From CAZSDP01 sp964605665 (GTDB lineage: Bacteria; Planctomycetota; UBA8108; UBA1146), in contig CAZSDP010000005.1 of NCBI GenBank assembly GCA_964605665.1, forward strand, positions 89,683 through 153,682: a stretch of 64,000 nucleotides of DNA, read 5' to 3'. The position numbers and the translations under genes are program-made. A model generated the notes under the pieces. The model did not search any database. It was not told the DNA's origin and saw only the letters and a list, made by a program, of their open reading frames with translations. This document shows positions 63,625 through 64,000 of this stretch, piece after piece. The first letter of the stretch is position 1; every line of letters starts with the position of its first letter.

Positions 63625-64000
63625 TTGATCTCACCGATCGCGAGCAGGGGGGAAGGTCGCGTCGTCGTCATCGGGGGAGGCCTCGCTGGTGTGACCTGCG
63701 CCGTCGCGGCAGCTCGCCGGGGGCGTTCCGTCCTGCTGGTGGAGGCTGAAAACGGTGTGGGGCGACATTCCTCGGGGCGAAATGCGGGGCTGATTCGGCG
63801 GGCGGTGGAAGATCCGGTGCTCTCCCAGCTCTGCCGGGAGGGAGCCGAGGCGATCGACGCTCGGGGGGTGAATGTCTCGGCGAGTGGCTCGATTCTGATC
63901 GGCGCGCAGGAGCGGCTTCCCGCCGCTGGCTTGCAGCCGACCGAAGATCGGTCGGGTGGACCCGCGCAGGTGGCCGAGGTGATTTCCTCGCCTGACTGCA
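63625..64000 (+). CDS. FAD-dependent oxidoreductase (DAO type), cut by the window end
   Basis: This is the N-terminal about 125 residues of a flavoprotein. The ADP-binding motif VVVIGGGLAGVTCAVAAARRGRSVLLVEAE is complete, and HSSGRNAGLIRRAVEDP follows, as in glycine/D-amino-acid oxidases and related FAD oxidoreductases. The likely start is the TTG at 63625 with GGAGAGG upstream; no nearby ATG is in frame. The rest lies beyond the window. Confidence 0.85.
   Translation, partial: MISPIASRGEGRVVVIGGGLAGVTCAVAAARRGRSVLLVEAENGVGRHSSGRNAGLIRRAVEDPVLSQLCREGAEAIDARGVNVSASGSILIGAQERLPAAGLQPTEDRSGGPAQVAEVISSPDC

Overview
The window looks like a piece of a marine-type Planctomycetota chromosome. The evidence is an adjacent DUF1501/DUF1800 pair, many Tat-exported Gfo/Idh/MocA oxidoreductases and TIM-barrel sugar isomerases, very large secreted proteins with dockerin-like calcium repeats, FG-GAP and c-type cytochrome proteins, and abundant lipoproteins. 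GC is moderately high, and Shine-Dalgarno sequences are clear at many starts. No rRNA, IS element, phage or CRISPR array is visible. One 100-base run of N (50087-50186) marks an assembly gap.

Region 1-14000 is housekeeping and miscellaneous: a bacilliredoxin with a coupled small protein, a His-rich metal permease, a DUF255 thioredoxin-fold protein, the DUF1800-DUF1501 pair, a YcxB-like protein, class I fructose-bisphosphate aldolase, a 35-residue ribosomal-protein-like basic peptide, a degenerate Hpt-like protein, DUF2270 and a TPR protein.

Region 14000-17000 is an RNA/translation block: tRNA-Leu(CAG), tRNA-Val(CAC), smpB, tmRNA (ssrA), an Hpt protein and truB, whose ribosome binding site lies inside a perfect hairpin. 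Region 17000-31800 holds secreted or envelope proteins (FG-GAP/cytochrome lipoprotein, GT39-like/TPR membrane protein, a Wzc-type tyrosine kinase), tRNA-Val(TAC), a sialate O-acetylesterase-like enzyme, a giant dockerin-type alpha/beta hydrolase, tRNA-Asp(GTC) and a DUF3293 protein.

Region 32000-49800 is the most coherent part. It contains five Gfo/Idh/MocA oxidoreductases (four with Tat-type leaders), three TIM-barrel isomerase/epimerase-type proteins, an MFS permease, two ApbE flavin transferases, a membrane protein with a CxxCH haem motif, a SUMF1-type protein and an 886-residue secreted calcium-repeat protein. My inference is a sugar oxidation/isomerisation system working largely outside the cytoplasm, perhaps of the 3-keto-glycoside type, with a possible haem or flavin electron outlet. 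Downstream are a secreted beta-propeller/di-haem/dockerin protein and an operon of a GH5-like glycosidase and a 1685-residue GH38 alpha-mannosidase with a CBM9-like end, so glycan breakdown and sugar processing sit side by side. An SLC13-type permease and the start of a FAD oxidoreductase close the window.

A recurring oddity is a set of short tandem arrays with 15- or 18-bp periods but unrelated unit sequences, both in intergenic DNA and at the 5' ends of secreted-protein genes. One of them coincides with the assembly gap.
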